Below, one piece after another: positions 14,072-22,804 of a stretch of 32,707 nucleotides of DNA; position 1 is the stretch's first letter; every line of letters begins with the position of its first letter. Location of the stretch: positions 1-32,707 of the forward strand of contig CAJUSS010000022.1 of NCBI GenBank assembly GCA_910588895.1, in the 5' to 3' direction. Origin of the DNA: an uncultured Lachnospiraceae bacterium. GTDB taxonomy: Bacteria; Bacillota; Clostridia; Lachnospirales; Lachnospiraceae. The notes under the pieces are model-generated. The model made no database searches, had not been told where the DNA came from, and saw nothing but the letters and a program-made list of their open reading frames with translations. The translations under genes were made by a program, and so were the position numbers.

Positions 14072-15379
14072 GTGGCTATGTTTGATAAGATACCCCAATT
14101 GATCGGCAAGTCGGAGACGATCAGCCATATCGGAAAGATCGAAAATGTGGTCGGCATGTCTATGGAGGCTTCCGGCGGCCGCTCCAGTATCGGGGACATC
14201 GTCATGATCTACAACGAAGAGGAGAACCGGCAGATGCCCGCCGAGGTGGTGGGCTTTAAGGACGGGAAGATCCAGCTCATGACCTATGAAGCCACCAGCG
14301 GCATCGCTTCCGGAAGCTTTGTGCGGAACACCCGCCACAGACTGAAGGTGCCGGTAGGCGATTTTCTCCGGGGCAGGATCATCAATGCCCTGGGAGAGCC
14401 CATCGACGGCGGACCAAGCTTTGAGGTCACCAGACATTACACGGTACAGAGTCCTTACATAAACCCCCTGGACCGTCCTCCGATCCGGGAGAAGCTGGAG
14501 TTCGGGGTCAAGGCCATCGACGGGCTGAACACCATCGGAAAAGGCCAGAGGATCGGGATCTTCGCCGGATCCGGTGTGGGAAAGAGCACCCTGCTGGGCA
14601 TGATCGCAAAGAACGTTAAGACGTATATCAATGTGATCGCTCTGGTGGGAGAGCGTGGACGTGAGGTCTTAGAGTTCGTCCAGAAGGATCTGGGCGAGGA
14701 GGGCATGAAACGATCGGTCCTTGTGGTAGCCACATCCGATCAGCCCGCCATGCTCCGTATGAAGTGCCCGCTGGTGGCCACCACGATCGCGGAATATTTT
14801 AAGGACCAGGGCTTAGACGTCCTGCTGATGATGGATTCCCTTACCCGTTATGCCATGGCCCAGCGTGAGATCGGCCTGGCGATCGGCGAACCCCCGATCG
14901 CCAGAGGCTACACCCCTTCGATCTACGCGGAGTTCCCCAAGCTTTTGGAGCGCAGCGGGAATTTTGGCAGAGGATCGATCACAGGCGTCTACACCGTGCT
15001 GGTGGAAGGCGACGATACCAATGAACCCATATCTGATACCGTCCGCGGTATCCTGGACGGCCATATCGTCCTGAGCCGTCAGCTGGCTAATGAGAACCAT
15101 TTCCCGGCGATCGACATCGGCGCCAGCATCTCCCGTTTGATGGTGGAGATCGTCCCGTCAGAACACCAGAAGGTGGCATCCCGCCTGCGGAACCTTTTAG
15201 GGCTTTATCAGAAGAACGCCGACCTGATCTCGATCGGCGCCTATAAGAGAGGATCTAATCCCGCGTTAGACGAAGCCGTGAGCAAGATCAGCGCGATCAA
15301 TGCATTCCTGCAGCAGGAGATCGATGAGAGTTTTACCTATGAGGAAACATTAGAACGTATCCGCCAGATCGTCGGCTGA
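14072..15379 (+). CDS. fliI: Flagellum-specific ATP synthase FliI (export ATPase)
   Basis: 435 residues, related to the F1 beta subunit. The Walker A region reads AGSGVGKSTLLG, followed by ALVGERGREVLEF, and the Walker B region reads VLLMMDSLTRYAMAQRE with the downstream LAIGEPP loop. The hexameric enzyme drives unfolding and delivery of export substrates together with FliH and FliJ. The start is either GTG at 14072 (5-6 nt after AAGGAT) or ATG at 14078; the choice changes only two residues. It lies in the canonical fliH-fliI-fliJ order with short spacers. Confidence 0.97.
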   Translation: MAMFDKIPQLIGKSETISHIGKIENVVGMSMEASGGRSSIGDIVMIYNEEENRQMPAEVVGFKDGKIQLMTYEATSGIASGSFVRNTRHRLKVPVGDFLRGRIINALGEPIDGGPSFEVTRHYTVQSPYINPLDRPPIREKLEFGVKAIDGLNTIGKGQRIGIFAGSGVGKSTLLGMIAKNVKTYINVIALVGERGREVLEFVQKDLGEEGMKRSVLVVATSDQPAMLRMKCPLVATTIAEYFKDQGLDVLLMMDSLTRYAMAQREIGLAIGEPPIARGYTPSIYAEFPKLLERSGNFGRGSITGVYTVLVEGDDTNEPISDTVRGILDGHIVLSRQLANENHFPAIDIGASISRLMVEIVPSEHQKVASRLRNLLGLYQKNADLISIGAYKRGSNPALDEAVSKISAINAFLQQEIDESFTYEETLERIRQIVG

Positions 15380-15396
15380 TGCTGGAGGGATGAAGA

Positions 15397-15855
15397 GTGA
15401 AACAGTTTCAGTACAGGCTGGAGACCGTGCTGGCATACAAGACCCAGGTCTTAGATAATCTAAAGACCGAGCATGCCGCGCTCCTCCAAAATGTGAACCG
15501 CAAGCAAGAAGAGATCCAGGGCCTGAACCGGGACCTGGCGGGGATGGAGGATGATTTCGACCAGACCAAGGAACAGGGCGCCACGATAGAAGATTACCGG
15601 CTCTTCGACATGTGCATCGGCCGTATGGAGCAGATCATCGACGAGGAGAACGAGCGCCTGAAGGTCCTGAAGAAGCAGGAGGACGCCAAAAAGCAGGAGG
15701 TGATCTCCGCTAAGGTGGACACCTCCAAATTTGAAAAGCTGAAGGATAAGAAATACCAGGAGTACCAGAAAGCCGTGGCAAAGGCCGACGAAGCCTTTAT
15801 CGAGGAGTTTGTCTCCAACACCGCGAGGCAGTTCCGACATCAGCACAGAGGATGA
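15397..15855 (+). CDS. fliJ: Flagellar export protein FliJ
   Basis: 152 residues, nearly all helical and very rich in Lys, Glu and Gln, with heptad-like spacing over the whole length. This agrees with the antiparallel coiled coil of FliJ. The opening FQYRLETVLAYKTQVLDNLK is the usual FliJ start. In the export apparatus FliJ sits inside the FliI ring and contacts FlhA. The start is GTG with GGAGGG 7 nt upstream. The position after fliI confirms the call. A 138-bp gap without clear signals separates it from fliK. Confidence 0.93.
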   Translation: MKQFQYRLETVLAYKTQVLDNLKTEHAALLQNVNRKQEEIQGLNRDLAGMEDDFDQTKEQGATIEDYRLFDMCIGRMEQIIDEENERLKVLKKQEDAKKQEVISAKVDTSKFEKLKDKKYQEYQKAVAKADEAFIEEFVSNTARQFRHQHRG

Positions 15856-15993
15856 GGCCGGGCCGGTGCGGCATCGTATCTCCACACGGATCAGATGATC
15901 CCAGTGTATATGGTCCCCAAAAGATCATGCACTGATGATCATAGATAGCAATATGTTATATCAAGAATGAACAGAGAAAGGAGGGAACCAAAG

Positions 15994-17211
15994 ATGGAAG
16001 GAACAGCAAAGCTGACCACCAGCAATATGGCAGCAAAGGGGAAAGCCAACTTAGCGGATCGGCTGTCCAAGGAGATGGTCATGCGGACCGATGATTTCAC
16101 CAAGCTCTTGCAGCAGAAGAAGGATCTGACCCAGACCAAGGAACAGACGAAGACCGACAGCACTAAGGACACAAAGCCCGGGGACAAGGATGTATCCGCA
16201 GCCGACGGCAAGACGGAGAAGCCCCAGACCCAGACCCAGGACAAGGATATGTCGGAGGAGGAGCTGCAGCAGGAAGCCATGCTCCAGAGCGCACAGCAGC
16301 AGGCCATGGCCCAGATGAACCTGGTGCAGGCCCAGATCCAGCCGGAGACGGTCCCAGAGGCTATCACAGAGCCGACCGCAGAAGCATCGGTCCAGGCCGT
16401 GGAGACAGCGGCCGTCCTGGAGGAACAGCCCCAGGTGCTGGCCGAGGCAGCGTCCCAGACTGCCCAGATCCAGGAGGACCTTCCCTTATCCGGGAGACCG
16501 GGAGAGCTCCGGCCAGGAGAGGCCTTAGGCACGGATAAGGCTGAGGCAGCTCAAAAAGAGCAGCCTGCCGCCGCCTTTACCGATGTGGTCGCTCAGAGCA
16601 GGAAGACAGAGGATGCTTTCAGTGCTCCGGAGAAAGGCATGGAGAGCAGTGTCCAGACCCAGGCAGGCCAGAAGTCCCAGGAGACCAGACAGGAGGACGG
16701 CAAGGACGTTCACCCACTGGCGAACGAGGATACCTTCCGCACATCCATGGAGACCAGGGAGAGCGCTTTCACAGGGAAGATCGAGCAGGTGCCGGTGAAG
16801 ACCACGCCGGAGACCATGCCCCAGGACCTTGGCCAGACCTTGGCAGGAAGGCTTGGGAACGGCCCGAAGACGATCGTCATCGAGCTGGAACCGGCATCCT
16901 TAGGCAGGCTTACGATCCGGCTCACCTACGAGGCAAGCCGTGCGGCACTGTCCATCGCGGCGTCTAATCCGAAGACACTGGAGCTCTTGAACCAGAAGGC
17001 AGGCGAGATCGCCCAGATCTTAGAAGAGAAGACCGGGCAGGAGACCTTGATCTTCACCCAGCCTACGGAGCAGGAGCCGCAGTATGAGGACGGCAGGAGC
17101 AGCCAGGACGGCGCGCAGCAGGAAGGCCGAAAGGAAAGGCAGCAGGACAGACAGCAGGAAGAGCAGCAGGCAGTGTCCTTTGCACAGCAGCTCCGGTTAG
17201 GGCTGATCTGA
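15994..17211 (+). CDS. fliK: Flagellar hook-length control protein FliK
   Basis: 405 residues. Residues 1 to about 280 are low-complexity and very rich in Gln, Glu, Ala, Thr and Lys, as in the disordered ruler part of FliK. The C-terminal domain (about 290-360) has IVIELEPASLGRLTIRLTYE, the Flg_hook domain signature that interacts with FlhB to switch export from hook to filament substrates. A Gln/Glu-rich tail ends the protein. The ATG at 15994 is preferred over one at 15967, because AGGAGGG sits just ahead of it. Its place directly before flgD matches other operons of this type. Confidence 0.9.
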   Translation: MEGTAKLTTSNMAAKGKANLADRLSKEMVMRTDDFTKLLQQKKDLTQTKEQTKTDSTKDTKPGDKDVSAADGKTEKPQTQTQDKDMSEEELQQEAMLQSAQQQAMAQMNLVQAQIQPETVPEAITEPTAEASVQAVETAAVLEEQPQVLAEAASQTAQIQEDLPLSGRPGELRPGEALGTDKAEAAQKEQPAAAFTDVVAQSRKTEDAFSAPEKGMESSVQTQAGQKSQETRQEDGKDVHPLANEDTFRTSMETRESAFTGKIEQVPVKTTPETMPQDLGQTLAGRLGNGPKTIVIELEPASLGRLTIRLTYEASRAALSIAASNPKTLELLNQKAGEIAQILEEKTGQETLIFTQPTEQEPQYEDGRSSQDGAQQEGRKERQQDRQQEEQQAVSFAQQLRLGLI

Positions 17212-17231
17212 GAAGGTAAAAAGGAGACAGT

Positions 17232-17777
17232 ATGGCAGATAATAAGATAGCAGTCAGTGGAACGGATAACCCGTATGTAACAGGATCGTATGCACCTGGG
17301 TCGAATGATAAGAATACCCTGGATATGACCGATTTTTTCCAGCTGCTGGCGACCCAGCTCCAGTATCAGGATCCCACGAACCCTATGGATAATAGTGAAC
17401 TGATGGCGCAGATGACCCAGATGGCGATGGTCAATTCCATGAACTCGATGACGCAGGCTATGGACACCTCCACAGGGGTCACCACCCAGACCTATGCGGC
17501 TGGATTAGTGGGCCAGGAAGTCACCATGGCGGTCACAGAAGAAAATTCCTATGGACAGGAAGTCCCGGTTGGTGTAAAATACGCTAAAGTAGAGTATGTA
17601 AACTTTACGACCGGATCGCCCACGATCAAGTTGGAAGGGGATAAAAAAGAGTATGAACTTACCCATCTGGTGGGTATGGGCAGGGTGCCGGATCCCTATA
17701 ACAAGGATATAGATACAGATGACGGGGAAGATAAGGAAGAGGGAGATAAAGACCCAGACCCGGAGGAAGGACCGTAA
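17232..17777 (+). CDS. flgD: Flagellar hook assembly (hook cap) protein FlgD
   Basis: 181 residues. The N-terminal part carries the conserved DFFQLLATQLQYQDPTNPMD and the helix MAQMTQMAMVNSMNSM, the FlgD signature needed for hook cap function. The middle (GLVGQEVTMAV) begins the usual beta domain. The protein ends in an acidic, Pro-rich tail. It is shorter than enteric FlgD and resembles the Gram-positive short forms, which lack the full C-terminal tudor/Fn3 pair. FlgD caps the growing hook and lets FlgE subunits fold in. An AAGGAG site precedes the ATG. Confidence 0.93.
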   Translation: MADNKIAVSGTDNPYVTGSYAPGSNDKNTLDMTDFFQLLATQLQYQDPTNPMDNSELMAQMTQMAMVNSMNSMTQAMDTSTGVTTQTYAAGLVGQEVTMAVTEENSYGQEVPVGVKYAKVEYVNFTTGSPTIKLEGDKKEYELTHLVGMGRVPDPYNKDIDTDDGEDKEEGDKDPDPEEGP

Positions 17778-17845
17778 GGTTTTACAAAAGAGATAGGGGA
17801 AACAGCTATAGGTAAGAGATAGGCTTTTGGGAAAGAGGAAATGAT

Positions 17846-18229
17846 ATGATGGATGTGAATGGAGTGCGCTGTTATGAAGGCAGGCAGTCCGCCATCCCCG
17901 GCCAAGATAGGTCATTGCCTGGGACCGAGGGAGGACGGACAGAGTTTGAGCGTCTCCTGCAGGAGAGGGCGAAGACCGGCCTGAACTTTTCCAAACATGC
18001 CGCAAAACGTATGAACGAGCGAGGCATCGCGGTTGACGCACATCTGATGAACGATCTTGAGCACGCCGTGGAGAATGCCAAGAAAAAGGGCGCAAAGGAC
18101 GTAGCGATCATCGGTCCACAAGGTGTGTTCATCGTCAACGTACCCAATAACACGGTGGTCACCACCATGTCCCAGCAGGATATGCGGGAAAAGGTGTTCA
18201 CAAATATCGACAGCGCCGTCCTCATGTAG
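17846..18229 (+). CDS. Flagellar operon protein of the small conserved family found next to flgD/flgE
   Basis: 127 residues. The C-terminal two thirds match a small conserved family found next to flgD and flgE in Clostridia, Bacilli and spirochetes (TIGR02530 type). Landmarks are FSKHAAKRMNERGI, then DLEHAVENAKKKGAKDVAII, then a hydrophobic strand FIVNVPNNTVVTTM, and a short acidic end. There is no signal peptide. Its role is not established; the constant position between hook cap and hook genes suggests a part in hook assembly or export control. The first 40 residues are variable. GAGGAAATGAT precedes the ATG. Confidence 0.85.
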   Translation: MMDVNGVRCYEGRQSAIPGQDRSLPGTEGGRTEFERLLQERAKTGLNFSKHAAKRMNERGIAVDAHLMNDLEHAVENAKKKGAKDVAIIGPQGVFIVNVPNNTVVTTMSQQDMREKVFTNIDSAVLM

Positions 18230-18310
18230 CAGGACCTCGCTTGAGGGTGCTCATCCTCCGGTCAGACGGGCCGGGGGAGGGACGGTAGAAAGGAAAGAGG
18301 GAGATCAGTT

Positions 18311-19279
18311 ATGTTAAGATGTATGGATTCAGCAGTTGCAGGCCTTAGGGCCCATCAGAATAAGATGGATGTGGTTGGCAATAACATCGCCAATGTGAAT
18401 ACGGTCGGGTATAAGGCACAGACTTATACCTTCCAGGATGCTATGTACCAGACCTCGAACGCATCCACGAATGGTACGACGACCGCTGGTGGTACTAATG
18501 CTGCACAGTACGGTTACGGCGCTCTGATGGGGAGCATCGGGATGGATATGACAGCCAGTACGCCATTTTTTGCTAATGGGCTGAACGCCTGTCTCGACGG
18601 TGAAGGTTTTTTCCTGACCAGTGCGGCGAAGGGGTCTGCTGCGGTCAAGACAGATGGCTTTAAATCGGCAGCGAACACCGATTGGTCTTATACGAGGGTC
18701 GGGCAGTTTATGATCGACAGTAATGGTTATCTGACCGATGCGAACGGTAATTTTGTTTTTGGATTTCGAGTAAAGGATGCGACGGGCCTTACCGATAAAG
18801 ATAAATTTGATCTTGAGAATCTAGTACCTTTGCGCGTCCCGCAACTTACAGGCGGTACGGCGAAATATGATAATAACTTTGACACAGGAGCCAATGCGGC
18901 TTCTATCTCAAAGAATGTAACGATCAATGCATTAGGAGAAGTCACCGTATCGGCTAAGAATACGGATGACGATGAGCTTACTGCAGGGATCTCGCTTGGC
19001 AAGGTTGCTATCGTCACGTTCCAGAACCCTAATGGTCTGACAAAAGCAGGGGGTAATTACTTTAAGGCAAGTGACAGCGATAATACAGGTTCTGCTGCCG
19101 CGACACCTGCGGGAGGCGCGGTATCTGGTCTGATGCCTGGCTACCTGGAAGCCTCCAACGTAGACCTTGCCCAGGAGTTTTCCGACATGGTCACCACCCA
19201 CAGAGGATACCAGGCCAATACGAAGATGATCACTGTGGCGGACGAGATGTTAGCCGACTTAGTCAGCATGAAGCGGTAA
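18311..19279 (+). CDS. flgE: Flagellar hook protein FlgE
   Basis: 322 residues. The N-terminus holds VVGNNIANVNTVGYKAQ, the rod/hook motif. FFANGLNACLDGEGFFLTS is the start of the FlgE/F/G core. The C-terminus NVDLAQEFSDMVTTHRGYQANTKMI is the matching axial helix. Together they mark the hook subunit. The central region (about residues 55-275) is Ala/Thr/Asp-rich and variable. Here the codon choice is visibly different from the neighbours (more GGT, GCT, AAT, ACG). Exported by the type III apparatus and assembled under the FlgD cap. AGAGGGAG precedes the ATG. A longer flgE of 400 or more residues is common in Proteobacteria, so this is a short version. Confidence 0.94.
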   Translation: MLRCMDSAVAGLRAHQNKMDVVGNNIANVNTVGYKAQTYTFQDAMYQTSNASTNGTTTAGGTNAAQYGYGALMGSIGMDMTASTPFFANGLNACLDGEGFFLTSAAKGSAAVKTDGFKSAANTDWSYTRVGQFMIDSNGYLTDANGNFVFGFRVKDATGLTDKDKFDLENLVPLRVPQLTGGTAKYDNNFDTGANAASISKNVTINALGEVTVSAKNTDDDELTAGISLGKVAIVTFQNPNGLTKAGGNYFKASDSDNTGSAAATPAGGAVSGLMPGYLEASNVDLAQEFSDMVTTHRGYQANTKMITVADEMLADLVSMKR

Positions 19280-19429
19280 TAGAGGATAGCGATGAAATGG
19301 TGGCGCAATTATAACCAGGAAATGATGGACCGGACCCGTGATGTACGCATGGATCGGATCTTTCGGGACAAAGGAAATGGTGCCTCTCATCTTGAAAAGG
19401 ATATCAGCCAGGAGGCGGGAGGGAGAAAG

Positions 19430-19633
19430 ATGATCAAGGTAACGCGATTGAGCGGTGAAGAGATCTATCTGAACGTGCTTCAGATCGAATCGATGTCATG
19501 TATACCCGAGACAAAGATCAAGATGATGAACGGTTATTATATCATCATCAAGGATTCTGCGGAATCGGTCATAGAGCAGATCAGGCGGTTTGCACATAGT
19601 TGTGTCACCTGCGATCTGCAAGAAGAAGGGTAA
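19430..19633 (+). CDS. flbD: Flagellar protein FlbD (SwrD-like)
   Basis: 67 residues from an ATG preceded by GGAGGG. It begins IKVTRLSGEEIYLNVLQIESM, the standard opening of the small FlbD family. The B. subtilis member, SwrD, raises swarming motor power by supporting stator function. That fits the position right before motA and motB. An in-frame ATG at 19292 with its own AGAGGA would add 46 charged residues; the family does not have these, so the short form is preferred. It is a small soluble protein. Confidence 0.88.
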   Translation: MIKVTRLSGEEIYLNVLQIESMSCIPETKIKMMNGYYIIIKDSAESVIEQIRRFAHSCVTCDLQEEG

Positions 19634-19737
19634 CCTATCCGATAGGTCTTATAATTACGATCGGAACATATGATAGAGCTACTGGGTGGTTACAAAGATC
19701 TTCCTGGATAGCGAGGAGGGTTAAGGAGGAAAAAAGA

Positions 19738-20547
19738 ATGGATCCAACAACGCTTATTGGTATCATAATGGCATTAGGCCTTTGTGTATGGGGGATCGGA
19801 GTGGATAAGCTGGGCAACTTCGTCGATCCGCAGTCTCTTGCGATCGTATTCGGCGGCGCTGTGGCGGCGGTCGTCGCCAGCTATCCTTTGCGTATCCTAA
19901 AGGATGTGCCAAAGCATATCGCCGTATGCTTCCGAGGCGGAAAGTACAATATCCCCAAGCTGGTGGATCAGCTGGTGGACCTTGGCATGCTGGCTCGCCA
20001 GAGCGGCCTTCTGGCTCTCGAGGAGAAGGCCCAGGAGATCAAGGATCCCTTTTTCAAGCAGAGTGTCCTGATGATCGTGGATGCCAATGATCCGGAGAAG
20101 GTCCGGGAGATGCTGGAAAAGCAGATGGATGATATGATGGCCCGGCATGACGAGGCGGCAGGCATGTACGAGAAGGCTTCCGCCTATGCGCCTGCTTTCG
20201 GTATGATCGGTACGCTGATCGGTCTGATCAACATGCTGAAAGGCATGGATCTGGGCGGCGGCGGCGGTGCCAGCAGCTTGGGCCAGGATATGTCTGTAGC
20301 GTTGATCACCACCTTCTATGGCAGTGGTTTTGCCAATATCTTCTTCCAGCCCATCGCGAAAAAGCTCCGTGTCCGTCAGTCGGAGGAAGAACTCTTTTGC
20401 ACCACGATTATCGAAGGCATCATGGGCATCCAGGCAGGAGAGAACCCTAAGTTCTTAAGGGAGCATCTCCTGTCCTGTATGAAGCAGTCCCAGCAGAAGA
20501 AGCTGCTCTTAAAAGCGGAGAAGAGCGGCGGCGGAGGTGAAGGCTGA
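19738..20547 (+). CDS. motA: Flagellar stator protein MotA
   Basis: 269 residues. Four hydrophobic segments are visible: residues about 3-25, 32-52, and the pair around 145-165 and 180-200. A large charged cytoplasmic loop lies between the second and third (about 60-140). The stretch YAPAFGMIGTLIGLINML is the conserved third-helix region. With MotB it forms the ion channel that pushes on FliG. The ATG at 19738 follows TTAAGGAGGAAA; earlier in-frame starts overlap flbD and would add unrelated sequence. It overlaps motB by one base (TGATG). Confidence 0.95.
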   Translation: MDPTTLIGIIMALGLCVWGIGVDKLGNFVDPQSLAIVFGGAVAAVVASYPLRILKDVPKHIAVCFRGGKYNIPKLVDQLVDLGMLARQSGLLALEEKAQEIKDPFFKQSVLMIVDANDPEKVREMLEKQMDDMMARHDEAAGMYEKASAYAPAFGMIGTLIGLINMLKGMDLGGGGGASSLGQDMSVALITTFYGSGFANIFFQPIAKKLRVRQSEEELFCTTIIEGIMGIQAGENPKFLREHLLSCMKQSQQKKLLLKAEKSGGGGEG

Positions 20548-21461
20548 TGAGCAGGAGAAAGAAAGGCGGCGGCGGAGGCGAGGATTGCGGAAGCTGGATG
20601 GATACATATGGCGACATGGTGACCCTGCTGTTGTGCTTTTTCGTTATGCTCTACTCCATGTCCAACTTAGATCAGCAGAAGTGGGAAGTCTTCGTCAAGA
20701 GTATCTTTCCCAATGCCGATGAAGAAGAACAGATCGCCATCAATGAAAACATCGCAGAAGGGGAGTTTGATGTTTCCGGGACCATGGAACTGGATGTGGA
20801 GGTCCCGGAGGATCTGACCGAACTGTACCTTGCGATCGTAGAGGGCCTGAACAACGCCGAGATCGAAGGGGTGTCGGTGTCCCAGGGCGAGGGATATACC
20901 TTTGTAGTCTTTGAGAACCAGACCTTTTTCAATCCCGACAGCTCCATCCTCACAGAGGAAGCGCAGGGGGTCCTGGATATATTTTGCGACATCTTAGCGC
21001 CCCAGGCAGAGGGGATCGCTCAGATCGAGATCCTGGGACATACTTCTCAGGCCGATCCCAACAGCCCCAACAACCCACGGACGGACCGTCTGCTCTCCTC
21101 TATGCGTTCAGCGGAGGTGGCGGCATACATCCAGAACAAGGATATCATCGATCCCAGTAAGCTGGTGGGTATCAGCTACGGTCAGTTCCGTCCTGTGGAT
21201 ACCTTTGAGACAAGAGAGGGCCGGGCCAGGAACAGAAGGGTCGAGTTCCTGATCGTAGATTCAGGGGCGGATATCAAGTCCATGAACGATTATTACGATG
21301 AATACTATAGCAACATGGATGCAGGCTCCGTTCTGGTGACAGGCCAGAACCAGCCGGAGCATCAAGAAGGTGAAGGCTTTAGCGAGGTGGAAGGCAGCAT
21401 GGAAGGTGAAGCCAGCATGCTGCCCACACCAGAGACGGATCTGGCGCCGGTCGCGGATTAA
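20547..21461 (+). CDS. motB: Flagellar stator protein MotB
   Basis: 304 residues. A short basic, Gly-rich start is followed by one membrane segment with DTYGDMVTLLLCFFVMLYSMS; Asp23 is the ion-carrying residue. The periplasm-side plug and linker (about 45-120) are acidic. The OmpA-like peptidoglycan-binding domain (about 130-235) includes LGHTSQAD, TDRLLSSMRSAEVAAYI and GRARNRRVEFLI. A flexible acidic tail closes the protein. The domain fixes the stator to the cell wall. Whether protons or sodium are used cannot be read with confidence. It starts one base inside motA. No fliL follows; instead a hairpin lies in a 164-bp gap before fliM. Confidence 0.95.
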   Translation: MSRRKKGGGGGEDCGSWMDTYGDMVTLLLCFFVMLYSMSNLDQQKWEVFVKSIFPNADEEEQIAINENIAEGEFDVSGTMELDVEVPEDLTELYLAIVEGLNNAEIEGVSVSQGEGYTFVVFENQTFFNPDSSILTEEAQGVLDIFCDILAPQAEGIAQIEILGHTSQADPNSPNNPRTDRLLSSMRSAEVAAYIQNKDIIDPSKLVGISYGQFRPVDTFETREGRARNRRVEFLIVDSGADIKSMNDYYDEYYSNMDAGSVLVTGQNQPEHQEGEGFSEVEGSMEGEASMLPTPETDLAPVAD

Positions 21462-21469
21462 GATGGCAA

Positions 21470-21507
21470 AAAGGTCATCCAACCGGTCAAACAGCCGGAT
21501 GACCTTT
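21470..21507 (+). other. Strong hairpin in the motB-fliM gap
   Basis: AAAGGTCATCC (21470-21480) pairs perfectly with GGATGACCTTT (21497-21507) around a 16-nt loop. Only a short T run is present within the stem end, so it may terminate partially or set the relative level of the downstream genes. Confidence 0.6.
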
Positions 21508-21625
21508 AGACAGGGATGACCGGACCAGGAGGCGCGGCTTCCTGACAGTGTGCCAACAGAGAGGATGCTTCCTCTCGAGCGGTAAGAACAGTTCCTAAGA
21601 GATTTGAGAAAAGGTGGCTTTTAAA

Positions 21626-22735
21626 ATGGCAGACGTATTATCCCAAAGTCAGATCGACGCGCTTTTGAAGTCCATGGCTGGCGGAGGCGGAGATGGAGGC
21701 GGCGGCAGCAGCAACAGTGCCGCCAAGCCTGAAGTCAGCGCTAAGGCTGAGAAGAAAACTGAGACAGAAGAGATCAAGTACAGTAAATACGATTTTTATA
21801 GTCCCAGAAAGTTTACAAAAGATAAGATGAAGATCTTGAGGAGCGTCTTTGAGAACTATGCGAGGATCATCACCTCGCAGGTCAACGGCGTGTTCAGGGT
21901 CATGACCGACATCACGGTGATGGAGGTCCAGGAGCGACGTTACTATGAGTATGCCAGCTCTCTTAACGAAAATGATATGGTTACTTTGGTCGAAGCCGCT
22001 ATACCCGATCATAACCGCATGCTGGTGCCCATGATGATCCATGTGACCCCCGGACTGGTGATCACACTGATCGACAAGATGCTGGGCGGCGGAGAAGATG
22101 TGATCAAGGTAGAGGACGGATATCGATACTCCGATGTGGAAGCTGCGCTGTACCGCAGGATCCTCCAGTATCTGATCCAAGCTTTAAAGGATGGCTTTGG
22201 CAACTATATAAGCATGGACTTCAAGGCCCAGCGGTATGAAGAAAATCCCAGTATGATACAGGATGTGGGTCTTGATGAAGTGGTGGCGATCGTTCTTTTG
22301 AATGTGGATGTTACCGGACTTGCGGTGGAACGTATCCGGATCTGTATCCCGGGAACGTTGTTGGAGACCGTCTTCCAGGTGATCGACAGCCGCAAGCATA
22401 TCTCCAAGGGTTATGCCTACGAGGACAACCGGGAGACGATCCTGGAAAATATCCGGGAGACCAAGCTCCCGGTCACCGGCCAGCTGGGCACGGTGGCGTT
22501 GGACTTAAGCGATATCTATCACTTGAAGGTAGGCGATGTGATCGATATGAACAAGCAGAAGGACAACGATGTGAAGCTCTTTATCGGAAGGCAGCCTTGG
22601 TTTACTGGTAAGATGGGTGTATATAAAAAGAACGTGGCGATCCGGATCAACAGGCGTCTCTACGAGGAAGAGGACGAGGATATCGAAGAGATGGATCTCC
22701 AGGCCGTGCAGGAGGAGACTCCGCTCGAGCTTTGA
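21626..22735 (+). CDS. fliM: Flagellar motor switch protein FliM
   Basis: 369 residues. The N-terminal peptide VLSQSQIDALLKSM (residues 4-17) is the known docking site for phosphorylated CheY. A Gly-rich linker (about 18-50) leads to the CheC-like middle domain (about 60-250), which binds FliG. The C-terminal SpoA domain (about 270-350: KLPVTGQLGTVALDLSDIYHLKVGDVI) pairs with FliY/FliN in the C ring. The acidic tail is ordinary. The ATG at 21626 is chosen because AAAGGTGG is 8 nt upstream; a GTG at 21614 falls inside that site. Confidence 0.96.
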   Translation: MADVLSQSQIDALLKSMAGGGGDGGGGSSNSAAKPEVSAKAEKKTETEEIKYSKYDFYSPRKFTKDKMKILRSVFENYARIITSQVNGVFRVMTDITVMEVQERRYYEYASSLNENDMVTLVEAAIPDHNRMLVPMMIHVTPGLVITLIDKMLGGGEDVIKVEDGYRYSDVEAALYRRILQYLIQALKDGFGNYISMDFKAQRYEENPSMIQDVGLDEVVAIVLLNVDVTGLAVERIRICIPGTLLETVFQVIDSRKHISKGYAYEDNRETILENIRETKLPVTGQLGTVALDLSDIYHLKVGDVIDMNKQKDNDVKLFIGRQPWFTGKMGVYKKNVAIRINRRLYEEEDEDIEEMDLQAVQEETPLEL

Positions 22736-22745
22736 GCCGCGTTAA

Positions 22746-22761
22746 CATAATAGTTTATCAT
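22746..22761 (+). repeat. 16-bp sequence shared with the flagellar operon promoter
   Basis: CATAATAGTTTATCAT here is identical to 9460-9475, where it includes the -10 of the operon promoter. Here it sits in the 69-bp fliM-cheY gap. TAGTTTA and TAAACTA (22751-22757, 22765-22771) also form an inverted repeat. No good -35 precedes this copy. Confidence 0.6.
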
Positions 22762-22804
22762 AACTAAACTAACTTATATTATTGAGAAAAGAGAGGATAA
22801 TAAG

